Assembly: GCA_902782595.1 (NCBI GenBank)
Contig: CACZNW010000042.1
Location: forward strand, 1 to 7,708
DNA from: an uncultured Methanobrevibacter sp.
GTDB lineage: Archaea; Methanobacteriota; Methanobacteria; Methanobacteriales; Methanobacteriaceae
Length of the DNA stretch: 7,708 nt
Reading direction: 5' to 3'
The notes beneath the pieces were generated by a model that was not told the DNA's origin, made no database searches, and saw only the letters and a list, made by a program, of their open reading frames with translations. Position 1 is the stretch's first letter, and each line of letters begins with the position of its first letter. Positions 1 to 5,424 of the stretch are shown piece after piece. Both the position numbers and the translations under genes were made by a program.

Positions 1-69
1 ATTTTTTGCTTGGAGATTCTCCATTAACTGGTTTTTTAAGGCAACACTTTTCAGAAACGATTTTTCAAT
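1..69 (-). CDS. possible 5' end of a minus-strand gene leaving the window
   Basis: Read on the minus strand, a frame stays open from about base 69 to the left edge and gives 23 codons of ordinary-looking, Lys/Leu-rich protein (IEKSFLKSVA... to ...LMENLQAKN). A strong ribosome-binding sequence, GAGGAG, lies at 75-80, five bases ahead of an in-frame ATT codon. A TTG one base away is out of frame and hits a stop after five codons. The first in-frame ATG is at base 24 and has no ribosome-binding site of its own. The gene may therefore start at a rare ATT, start at the ATG, or carry a frameshift. It follows the CAP-protein gene and its terminator on the same strand. The product is not recognised and too little is visible to assign a function. 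Confidence 0.33.
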   Translation of the reverse strand, partial: MEKSFLKSVALKNQLMENLQAKN

Positions 70-74
70 TTTGT

Positions 75-80
75 CTCCTC
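75..80 (-). promoter_or_regulatory. Shine-Dalgarno-like GAGGAG ahead of the left-edge frame
   Basis: The minus strand reads GAGGAG, a good complement to the archaeal 16S rRNA 3' end, five bases before the candidate ATT start at 69. It lies just beyond the T-run that ends the CAP-protein transcript, so it is unlikely to serve that gene. It is the main reason to suspect another gene at the left edge. Confidence 0.4.
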
Positions 81-86
81 AATATT

Positions 87-120
87 AAAAAAAAGAAGTG
101 TAGAGAAATGTTATTCTCTA
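87..120 (-). terminator. hairpin plus T-run terminator of the CAP-protein gene
   Basis: The minus-strand transcript contains a perfect 7-bp stem, TAGAGAA paired with TTCTCTA (114-120 with 101-107), around a 6-base loop, followed a few bases later by eight T residues (87-94). The first three bases of the stem are the TAG stop codon of the CAP-protein gene, so stop codon and hairpin are fused. Archaeal termination depends mainly on the T-run; the stem may instead protect the RNA 3' end. Confidence 0.6.
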
Positions 121-1116
121 CTTGAGTATTATGTTTACTTTTTTGGTTGCTTTACTGTAGTTTTTGTTTCCTTTAAATGTCACTGTTGATTTGTAGTTGC
201 CTTTTTTGTTTAATTTGATGTTGAATGTTGCTTTTCCATTATTGCCGGTTGTTGCCTGGAAAGTTTTTTTGCCGATTTTTAAATAAACTTTGACTTTTTT
301 AACCGCAGTTTTACCGGCTTTTAAAGTTATACTGTATTTTTTAGTTTTCTTTTTGGCTTTAAAAGTAGCTTTTTTAGCAGTTATTTTGGGAGTAACTGTA
401 TTTTTAACAGTTACTGTGATTTGTGTATTTGTCTTGGAATTATCAGGGAGTTTTCCAAAATCCTGTACCCAATATATAACACCATTTAATTTGTATCCTG
501 CAATACCAACTGCATTAAAATTACTGCTGAGCATATTTCTTCTGTGACCTTGTCCTGAATAGAGGTCATTTGTTTCTTTCCAGTCTTCAGTCACCTGATA
601 ACATGAAGTCTGACCCATAGCTATATTTTCCCCACAGGCCAAAAGATTATCGGGAAATGCTGTAAAACAGTCGGTTCCATCAGGACGGGTATGTGAAAAT
701 AATTGGGCAAGTTCTTTAGCTCTGATTTTTGCAGTCTGTTCAAGATCAGAGTTTCTTTCCAATGGCTGGAGTTGATTGGCATCATCGGTATTGAAAACAG
801 TTTTTGTTGTATTGTCCTCGTTCCATTGCCATACTCTGGCTTCATTTCTGAACTGATTAAGGTAGATGTAAGCATCATTCACGTCAATGAATTCACCTTC
901 ATCCGCACACAAATCATTTTCATTAATATTTTTTTCCATTAATGAATTATCTGAATCTTCAGCAATTATTTCTTCATCAGCCGTTGATTCCAGATTTAAA
1001 TTTTCATCCGCTGACAGCTCATCTGCAGTTATGTTGTCATGTGATGCGCTAACTGCTCCAAATGTTGTTATAACAACCATTATGAGAGCTATCAGGAATA
1101 TGTGTTTTAACTTCAT
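118..1116 (-). CDS. secreted CAP-domain (SCP/PR-1) protein with C-terminal Ig-like domain
   Basis: A predicted exported surface protein of 332 residues. Residues 1-24 form a signal peptide (basic start, hydrophobic core, likely cut after AVSA). An acidic linker follows to about residue 76. A CAP domain spans roughly 82-222, with family landmarks FSHTRPDG (His142), GENIA (Glu163) and GHRRNML (His191), which line the usual His/Glu cavity, and an aromatic finish YWVQDFG. The last ~89 residues form a lysine-rich Ig-like domain ending in the pattern GNYKSTVTFKGNKNYS, as in adhesin-like proteins of Methanobacteriales. The start is the ATG at 1116, because AGGTGA at 1125-1130 sits eight bases upstream; a longer GTG frame from 1128 begins inside that site. 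CAP-domain activities vary widely, so substrate and role are unknown; cell-wall attachment or adhesion is inference. It has its own terminator and diverges from the MraY-like gene. Confidence 0.9.
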   Translation of the reverse strand: MKLKHIFLIALIMVVITTFGAVSASHDNITADELSADENLNLESTADEEIIAEDSDNSLMEKNINENDLCADEGEFIDVNDAYIYLNQFRNEARVWQWNEDNTTKTVFNTDDANQLQPLERNSDLEQTAKIRAKELAQLFSHTRPDGTDCFTAFPDNLLACGENIAMGQTSCYQVTEDWKETNDLYSGQGHRRNMLSSNFNAVGIAGYKLNGVIYWVQDFGKLPDNSKTNTQITVTVKNTVTPKITAKKATFKAKKKTKKYSITLKAGKTAVKKVKVYLKIGKKTFQATTGNNGKATFNIKLNKKGNYKSTVTFKGNKNYSKATKKVNIILK

Positions 1117-1124
1117 TATTGATG

Positions 1125-1130
1125 TCACCT
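1125..1130 (-). promoter_or_regulatory. ribosome-binding site of the CAP-protein gene
   Basis: AGGTGA on the minus strand, eight bases before the ATG at 1116. It fixes the start: the upstream in-frame GTG at 1128 is part of this site and is unlikely to be used. No clear TATA box could be singled out further upstream; TTTAAATT near 1187-1194 is a weak candidate. Confidence 0.7.
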
Positions 1131-1324
1131 CGTTAAATTGTATTATGATAATAATTTTTAACCGGCATTGTATTTAGATTTAACTCAATTTAAATGTCTG
1201 GTGACTGATTTTTAAAAAACTGTAACCTTCAAAAAATCCTATTAAAATCCGGGAGGACATAAACATTTTATCACATTTTAAAATAATAACGATTCATAAG
1301 TCTTTATTATTTTTCCTTAAATTA

Positions 1325-1333
1325 TTTTAAATA
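1325..1333 (+). promoter_or_regulatory. probable TATA box of the MraY-like gene
   Basis: TTTTAAATA is centred about 25 bases before the ATG at 1354. No ribosome-binding sequence lies between them, so transcription probably starts at or within a few bases of the start codon and the message is probably leaderless. An ATGATG pair (1354 and 1357) leaves either as the true start. Confidence 0.5.
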
Positions 1334-1353
1334 GTAAGTAATAATATAGTATT

Positions 1354-2367
1354 ATGATGATTCTACCTCAACTTCCATTATATGCAATTGCAATAATCTG
1401 CGGTTTGCTGTCCTTTGCGGTGACCAGACTGGCCATGCCGAAGATTATCCGCAAACTCGAACAGGCAGATATTGTCGGAAAAGATATTCACAAATCATGG
1501 AAGCCCGTTGTAGCTGAAATGGGAGGATTTGGAATATTATTCGGTTTTATAATCGGAATGTTTTCCGGAATTTATATGCATGACATTTTAACATTCCCTC
1601 TGGTTATCGTACTTGTTGTTATTCTTCTTGTGGGAATAATCGGTATTGTTGATGATTTGCTTGCCCTTTCATCAAAGGAAAAATTTTTCCTTCTGTTTTT
1701 AGCTGGCCTTCCACTAATCTGGGCAGCACCACCCAACGTGGGACTTTTATATTTAATTACAATTCCGATTGCTTTGTCAATTGGTGCCAACCTGACAAAC
1801 ATGCTTGCAGGTCTGAACGGTATTGAATCCGGTCTGGGCATCATTTCAATGGCTTCACTGACCGTTGCATGCATACTGCTTGGAAAATACGATGTTACCA
1901 TTATTTCAATGAGCATGCTCGGTGCACTCATCGCATTTTTATACTACAACAGATATCCCGCAAAGATTTTTCCGGGCGATACCGGGACACTGATTATCGG
2001 AGCGGCAATTGTCTGCATTGCATTTATCGGACGTGTCAAGCTGATTGCATTTATTATACTGATGCCCAACATCATTGATGCTGCACTGAAATTCTATTCC
2101 GCAGGTGTCATGAACCGTCAGCAGCAGAAACCTACACAATTGAACGATGAAGGAAAACTTGTAAGACCAGAAACAGGCTTCAAGTCATTAATCAGACTGG
2201 TTTTAAGAAGGCCAATTGCCGAAAAAGATGCAGTTAAAATAATCTGGGCAATAGGGCTGTTATTTGGTGCGCTGGGTATTTTAGTTGCTATCATAATGCC
2301 TGGAATGCTTGAAAACCAGACACTCGTGAACTTTTTACACATCAAGGAAATGTTTTATCATATATAA
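1354..2367 (+). CDS. MraY/GPT-family polyprenyl-phosphate sugar-1-phosphate transferase (glycosyltransferase family 4)
   Basis: An integral membrane enzyme of 337 residues with about ten hydrophobic segments. The family moves a sugar-1-phosphate from a UDP-sugar to a polyprenyl phosphate at the cytoplasmic face, the first membrane step of wall polymer or N-glycan assembly. Family motifs appear in order: GKDIHKSWKPVVAEMGG at about 42-58, the metal-binding aspartate pair VDD at 99-101, NLTNMLAGLNGIESG at 146-160, and FPGDTG at 206-211. Length and motif order are normal and no key residue is missing. It could serve pseudomurein synthesis (MraY role) or N-glycosylation (GPT/AglH role); no Mur ligase neighbours are present to decide, so no symbol is given. 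The stop lies 19 bases before the reductase start, so the two are probably co-transcribed from the TATA box near 1329. Confidence 0.88.
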   Translation: MMILPQLPLYAIAIICGLLSFAVTRLAMPKIIRKLEQADIVGKDIHKSWKPVVAEMGGFGILFGFIIGMFSGIYMHDILTFPLVIVLVVILLVGIIGIVDDLLALSSKEKFFLLFLAGLPLIWAAPPNVGLLYLITIPIALSIGANLTNMLAGLNGIESGLGIISMASLTVACILLGKYDVTIISMSMLGALIAFLYYNRYPAKIFPGDTGTLIIGAAIVCIAFIGRVKLIAFIILMPNIIDAALKFYSAGVMNRQQQKPTQLNDEGKLVRPETGFKSLIRLVLRRPIAEKDAVKIIWAIGLLFGALGILVAIIMPGMLENQTLVNFLHIKEMFYHI

Positions 2368-2371
2368 AATG

Positions 2372-2380
2372 GGAGGGGGT
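2372..2380 (+). promoter_or_regulatory. strong ribosome-binding site of the riboflavin/F420 reductase gene
   Basis: GGAGGGGGT lies six bases before the ATG at 2387. An alternative in-frame ATG at 2369 overlaps this purine tract and would add six residues, MGGGKI, that are simply the site translated; it is rejected as the start. Confidence 0.75.
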
Positions 2381-2386
2381 AAAATA

Positions 2387-3058
2387 ATGAGACCTTACGT
2401 AATACTGAATGCGGCAATGACCTTGGACGGAAAAATTGCAACACATACAGGAAGTTCCAATATTTCAGGAAAAGAGGATTTGAAAAGAGTGCATGAAATC
2501 AGAAAGGAATGTGACGGAATAATGGTGGGCATAGGTACTGTATCGGCAGATGATCCGAGACTTACAGTTCACAAAATCGACGCCAAACAAGAAGACAATC
2601 CTGTCCGCATTGTCGTTGACAGCAGATGCAGGACACCTCCCGATGCAAGAGTCACAAATACTGATGCCAAAACCATTATTGCAGGTGCCAATGAGTATAA
2701 GGAAGAGTATATGCAGACAAAAGATTATGAAACTCTCAAAAACCGTGGAGTACGGTTTTTCTTTTCAGGCGGCAAAAGGGTTGACCTGAAGGCGCTCATG
2801 AACTATCTTCATGAGGAGGGCATTGAAAAGGTGATGCTTGAAGGCGGCGCCACACTTAACTTTTCAATGATAAAGGCCGGTCTTATTGATGAAATCAGCA
2901 TTTGCATTGCGCCGATGGTAGTCGGAGGGGTTAATTCAAAGACATTTTTCGACGGTGAGGGTTTTGATATAATGGATGAAGCGGTAAAACTTGAACTGAC
3001 TGACTGCTATACACTTGGAAAGGATCTTATTTTAAATTACAGGGTATTGAATGACTGA
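2387..3058 (+). CDS. arfC: 2,5-diamino-6-ribosylamino-4(3H)-pyrimidinone 5'-phosphate reductase (archaeal RibD C-domain/RIB7 type)
   Basis: A cytoplasmic NADPH-dependent reductase of 223 residues, the usual size for stand-alone archaeal members (about 220), which lack the deaminase domain of bacterial RibD. It reduces the ribosyl side chain of the GTP-derived pyrimidine to a ribityl chain, on the route to riboflavin and, in methanogens, to the deazaflavin of coenzyme F420. Visible motifs: NAAMTLDGKIAT at 8-19, VGIGTVSADDPRLT at 47-60 (substrate and cofactor loop), VRIVVDSRCRTP at 73-84, and LEGGATLN at 151-158, the nucleotide-binding glycine motif. The start at 2387 is set by the GGAGGGGGT site; the gene follows the MraY-like gene by 19 bases. 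Its last 22 bases overlap the 3' end of the opposing PAP2-like gene, and no terminator is visible. The symbol follows archaeal usage. Confidence 0.92.
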   Translation: MRPYVILNAAMTLDGKIATHTGSSNISGKEDLKRVHEIRKECDGIMVGIGTVSADDPRLTVHKIDAKQEDNPVRIVVDSRCRTPPDARVTNTDAKTIIAGANEYKEEYMQTKDYETLKNRGVRFFFSGGKRVDLKALMNYLHEEGIEKVMLEGGATLNFSMIKAGLIDEISICIAPMVVGGVNSKTFFDGEGFDIMDEAVKLELTDCYTLGKDLILNYRVLND

Positions 3059-3930
3059 CCGGATAATATCCTATACCATATGAAATCATCACCGGCATAA
3101 AAGCTTACGGAAACTGAGGCAACTGAAGTCAGAATAAAAATCACAAAAACACCGCACGGAGCCATCATGAAAAATACAAAAGCCATAATAATCTCACACA
3201 GTACAAACACTGCCAAAGGATGGGATGTTTTAATATAGCTTAATAATCCAAGAACCACAGGTGCCGCAATTATGGCAAGAATGTATAATATCGAATCGTA
3301 CAGGCCGACAAGACCTCCGATTGGCAGGTTCAGTATGTTCATATAGAGATACATCTCAAGAACTGTTAAAAAGAATCCCTGAACGCCTCCGCTTATGGCC
3401 TGTGCAAGGGTATGTTTTTTTAAAAGAACTCTTGACCAGATTAAAACCGGATAAATCAGACCAAATAAAGCACCGACCGGACCCAGAAGCAGTATAAGGG
3501 CGCCTACAGGACCTGACAGGCCGGTTGTGTGAACGCTTATTTTCCACTTTGTTGTAACGAGAAGCACAATGCCCGTGTTTATCGAATAGCACAGAAACAG
3601 ACAGGTAAGGAAGTTATCCAGATTGAAGATTAGACAGACAAGAAATCCGATGAAATAGGAAATTATGCCTGTAATTAGGGGGATGAATCTGTCTTTCCTG
3701 TTGGAAATGTCCTTGTCGGTTCCAAGTCGTTTTGCCCAGAAAAGAATTATCGCCATCGGAAGAACAGATGCGAAAATCAAAGAGACAATCTCCAGTGAAA
3801 TGAATCTGTTAAGGTCAAACCCGTCAGGTGTAAATGACAGTGTAATACAGATTATTAAAAATAGGGGAATGCAGATAATCGGTGGGTTTGTTATGTCCGA
3901 TATTTTTTTGGCTAATTTTAATCTGTCCAT
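3037..3930 (-). CDS. PAP2-like integral membrane protein, possible lipid phosphate phosphatase
   Basis: A very hydrophobic protein of 297 residues with about eight membrane segments. The three PAP2 signatures are recognisable but altered: SNRKDRFIP at 76-84 resembles motif 1, KWKISVHTTG at 128-137 occupies motif 2 (His134 as in the classical SGH), and SRVLLKKHTLAQ at 166-177 fits SR-x5-H-x3-D exactly except that Gln177 replaces the aspartate. Arg167 and His173, the family's phosphate-binding and nucleophilic residues, are present. PAP2 enzymes remove phosphate from lipid phosphates such as polyprenyl diphosphate; activity here is uncertain given the substitution. A further ~110 residues with three or four hydrophobic segments follow the core. 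No ribosome-binding site precedes the ATG at 3930, but a TATA box lies about 25 bases upstream. The 3' end overlaps the reductase gene by 22 bp. Confidence 0.7.
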   Translation of the reverse strand: MDRLKLAKKISDITNPPIICIPLFLIICITLSFTPDGFDLNRFISLEIVSLIFASVLPMAIILFWAKRLGTDKDISNRKDRFIPLITGIISYFIGFLVCLIFNLDNFLTCLFLCYSINTGIVLLVTTKWKISVHTTGLSGPVGALILLLGPVGALFGLIYPVLIWSRVLLKKHTLAQAISGGVQGFFLTVLEMYLYMNILNLPIGGLVGLYDSILYILAIIAAPVVLGLLSYIKTSHPLAVFVLCEIIMAFVFFMMAPCGVFVIFILTSVASVSVSFYAGDDFIWYRILSGQSFNTL

Positions 3931-3951
3931 ATTATTTATTTTGATTTAATA

Positions 3952-3959
3952 ATATATAA
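3952..3959 (-). promoter_or_regulatory. TATA box of the PAP2-like gene
   Basis: TTATATAT on the minus strand, centred about 25 bases before the ATG at 3930, with no ribosome-binding sequence between. The spacing places the transcription start at or next to the start codon, predicting a leaderless message. Confidence 0.6.
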
Positions 3960-3980
3960 TTATGAAAGTTTAGAAAATGA

Positions 3981-3990
3981 TTTAAATTAA
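3981..3990 (+). promoter_or_regulatory. possible TATA box of the 113-aa protein gene
   Basis: TTTAAATTAA lies about 50 bases before the ATG at 4036. A start some 27 bases downstream would leave a short leader that includes the GAGG ribosome-binding site at 4024-4027. A second AT-rich element, ATACATATTA at 3998-4007, is an alternative but would place the start within or past that site. Confidence 0.35.
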
Positions 3991-4035
3991 AAAAGCAATA
4001 CATATTATTAATTACATTTTTTAGAGGAATTTGTT

Positions 4036-4377
4036 ATGAAAATGGAAATTGAATTAACCGATGAACAGGCTAAAAAGGTTGAAACTTTACAGAAAAATGG
4101 TGTCAGTGTCGGTGACGCCATTGACATGCTTTTTGAAATGAACAATGATTTACTGGATGATAAAATTGATTCAGCCACTCAAAGAAAAGCCGAACTTGAA
4201 GCTGAACTTGCAGTAATTGACGAGGAAATTTCAACATTCTCCAAAATAAAGGATTCATCTCTTGATTCATCCCAGAAACAGAAATTCGTGGAAAAACACT
4301 ACGGCGCTGATGACAAGACTTATGTGGATGAGGTTCAGGGAAGAAAACACAAGTTCAAATGGTCAAATCTTTTTTAA
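4036..4377 (+). CDS. small helical protein, unrecognised, with a coiled-coil middle
   Basis: A 113-residue soluble, charged protein that I do not recognise. Residues 2-7 look like a short strand (KMEIEL), followed by two predicted helices, about 8-21 and 25-42, separated by NGVS. This strand-helix-turn-helix order resembles ribbon-helix-helix DNA-binding folds, but I cannot confirm it. Residues 44-72 are strongly heptad-like (QRKAELEAELAVIDEEIS) and probably form a coiled coil. The tail is basic and aromatic (GRKHKFKWSNLF). The ATG at 4036 follows GAGG at 4024-4027 with eight bases between. The gene stands alone: the PAP2-like gene diverges upstream and a T-run follows the stop. A DNA-binding or scaffold role would be a guess. 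Confidence 0.75.
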   Translation: MKMEIELTDEQAKKVETLQKNGVSVGDAIDMLFEMNNDLLDDKIDSATQRKAELEAELAVIDEEISTFSKIKDSSLDSSQKQKFVEKHYGADDKTYVDEVQGRKHKFKWSNLF

Positions 4378-4398
4378 TATTTTAACCTTTATATTCAC

Positions 4399-4406
4399 TT
4401 TTTTTT
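4399..4406 (+). terminator. T-run terminator after the 113-aa protein gene
   Basis: Eight consecutive T residues begin 22 bases after the stop at 4377, in T-rich surroundings. No hairpin is visible. T-runs alone are enough for archaeal RNA polymerase termination, and the position, ahead of the next operator and promoter, fits. Confidence 0.5.
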
Positions 4407-4421
4407 ATGCAAAATTTAAAT

Positions 4422-4452
4422 TGTTGCAATGTCAATAGTTGTCAATGCAACA
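4422..4452 (+). promoter_or_regulatory. 31-bp imperfect palindrome, probable MarR operator
   Basis: Two half-sites, TGTTGCAATGTCAA (4422-4435) and TTGTCAATGCAACA (4439-4452), are reverse complements at 12 of 14 positions around the 3-bp centre TAG. The heptamer TGTCAAT also occurs as a direct repeat at 4430 and 4440. The palindrome ends one base before the TATA box, covering where transcription factor B would contact the promoter. The second gene of the operon encodes a MarR-type regulator, a dimeric family that binds such palindromes, so autoregulation by blocking initiation is the natural inference. Activation from this position is also possible. Confidence 0.7.
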
Positions 4453-4453
4453 G

Positions 4454-4461
4454 TTTATATA
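4454..4461 (+). promoter_or_regulatory. consensus TATA box of the flavodoxin-MarR-MATE operon
   Basis: TTTATATA matches the methanogen TATA consensus and is centred 27-28 bases before the ATG at 4485. No ribosome-binding site precedes that ATG, so the transcript probably begins at the start codon. The box directly abuts the palindromic operator. Confidence 0.75.
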
Positions 4462-4484
4462 GTATGACATATTAATAGTAACCT

Positions 4485-4934
4485 ATGAAATCATTGGTAG
4501 TTTATTACTCAAGAACAAATATAACAAAAAAACTGGCAGAAACAATCGCACAAAAAACAGGCGGCGATATTGAGCAGTTAATTTCAAAAGTCAACTATAA
4601 CGGCAAAATAGGTTATGCACGCGCCGGCAAACATGCAATATCACAAAAAATCATAGACATTGAAAAAACAGAATTCAACCCTGAGGATTATGATGTGGTA
4701 TATGTCGGAGCACCTGTATGGGCAGGCAAATGCGCAACACCTGCAATCTCATATCTTAAGCAAAACGAAGGCAAATTCAAAAATCTCAAGTTCTTCATGA
4801 CCGCCGGAAGCTCAGGTTTTGAGTCAAGCCTTAAGCAGATGGAAAAGTTTTCCAAAAAACCGCTTAAAACATTAACATTAACCACAAAACAGGTTAAAAA
4901 AGATGATTTCAATATAGATTCATTTATTGAGTAG
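4485..4934 (+). CDS. flavodoxin-like protein
   Basis: A cytoplasmic protein of 149 residues with a full flavodoxin fold pattern. Residues 3-16 form the first strand and FMN phosphate loop (LVVYYSRTNITKKL), 71-85 hold the loop that packs on the flavin ring (VVYVGAPVWAGKCAT), and 102-111 hold the third flavin loop (KFFMTAGSSG). Such proteins bind FMN and either shuttle electrons or reduce substrates such as quinones; the partner here is unknown. It is the first gene of a probable three-gene operon: its stop is seven bases before the MarR gene. Transcription is probably leaderless from TTTATATA at 4454-4461 and controlled at the palindrome just upstream. Its place beside a MarR regulator and efflux pump suggests a redox or detoxification role, which is inference. 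Confidence 0.88.
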   Translation: MKSLVVYYSRTNITKKLAETIAQKTGGDIEQLISKVNYNGKIGYARAGKHAISQKIIDIEKTEFNPEDYDVVYVGAPVWAGKCATPAISYLKQNEGKFKNLKFFMTAGSSGFESSLKQMEKFSKKPLKTLTLTTKQVKKDDFNIDSFIE

Positions 4935-4941
4935 GATAAAT

Positions 4942-5424
4942 ATGTCACTAGAAGAGTTTAGAAAAATTGACGCTTCCACTCTTCCCATAGGCAGACTGAT
5001 TGGCATAATATCCAGAGGCCAGACAGTATACCTCAACCACAAACTTCACTATCTAGGAATCAACGCCACACAGCTGCACTTATTATTTGAAATATCTCAT
5101 CAGAAAAACATCAACCAGGAAATGATAGCTTCAAGATGCAGCATCGACAAGGGTGCCGTTGCAAGATCAATAAAAAAACTGGAAGACAACGGTTTTGTAA
5201 CAAGAGAGATTGATGAGAACAACAGAAGGCAGAACAGAATCTCATTAACCGAAAAGGGTAAAAAGACCCTTAAACAAAGCAAGGAGATTTTAAACCGGTG
5301 GGAAGATGAAGTATTCACAAACAACATAATTGATAAGGAACTGCTTCAGAAGGCATTAAAGGAAATTGCCATTATGACAATAGAATTAAATGAAGGAGAG
5401 AGAAATGTCAGAAAAGAAAAGTAA
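4942..5424 (+). CDS. MarR-family transcriptional regulator
   Basis: A winged-helix DNA-binding protein of 160 residues, normal for the family, which acts as a dimer. Residues 41-85 carry the helix-turn-helix (NATQLHLLFEIS, then NQEMIASRCSIDKGAVARSI with the recognition helix, then KKLEDNGF), and 86-107 form the wing (TREIDENNRRQNRISLTEKGK). Helices at about 10-35 and 110-150 would form the dimer interface. The ATG at 4942 is preferred over an in-frame TTG at 4927, which would overlap the flavodoxin gene and add only MSRIN; a weak AGGA precedes it. The last 20 bases overlap the MATE gene, so the pump is probably translated in coupling. MarR regulators often control their own operon and release DNA on binding small aromatic ligands or oxidation. 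A lone cysteine, Cys66, lies at the helix-turn-helix; a sensing role is speculative. Confidence 0.93.
   Translation: MSLEEFRKIDASTLPIGRLIGIISRGQTVYLNHKLHYLGINATQLHLLFEISHQKNINQEMIASRCSIDKGAVARSIKKLEDNGFVTREIDENNRRQNRISLTEKGKKTLKQSKEILNRWEDEVFTNNIIDKELLQKALKEIAIMTIELNEGERNVRKEK
5394..5400 (+). promoter_or_regulatory. ribosome-binding site of the MATE gene, inside the MarR gene
   Basis: AGGAGAG lies four to six bases before the ATG at 5405 and within the final codons of the MarR gene. It excludes the in-frame ATG at 5390, which precedes the site, and suggests that translation of the regulator and the pump is coupled. Confidence 0.7.

Noticed and set aside
11..23. Palindrome TGGAGA-T-TCTCCA near the left edge as an insertion-sequence end
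   Set aside because: No partner repeat is found in the window and the stretch lies within the possible left-edge coding frame.
2..88. Plus-strand frame open from the left edge to a stop at 86-88
   Set aside because: Its phenylalanine-rich peptide looks like the antisense of a lysine-rich frame, and the minus-strand reading has a ribosome-binding site and more normal composition; it cannot be fully excluded without the sequence to the left.
887..1177. Plus-strand open frame of 96 codons over the CAP-protein start
   Set aside because: It is the antisense shadow of the acidic linker and signal peptide, serine-rich as expected from such a reading, with no promoter or ribosome-binding site.
1117..1353. 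Possible riboswitch or small RNA in the divergent intergenic region
   Set aside because: A GGGAGG tract near 1250 resembles a ribosome-binding site but no ATG, GTG or TTG start with a reading frame follows, and I see no stable paired structure; the region appears to hold only the two promoters.
1572..1931. Minus-strand open frame of 119 codons inside the MraY-like gene
   Set aside because: The plus strand carries all family motifs across the same stretch; the antisense frame shows no recognisable domain.
3061..3071. Short palindrome GGATA-A-TATCC just after the reductase stop, as a terminator
   Set aside because: The stem is only five pairs around one base and no T-run follows on either strand; it also lies in the coding region of the PAP2-like gene.
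4422..4452. The palindrome as a transcription terminator of the preceding gene
   Set aside because: No T-run follows it, a T-run terminator already lies upstream at 4399-4406, and its position against a TATA box fits an operator better.
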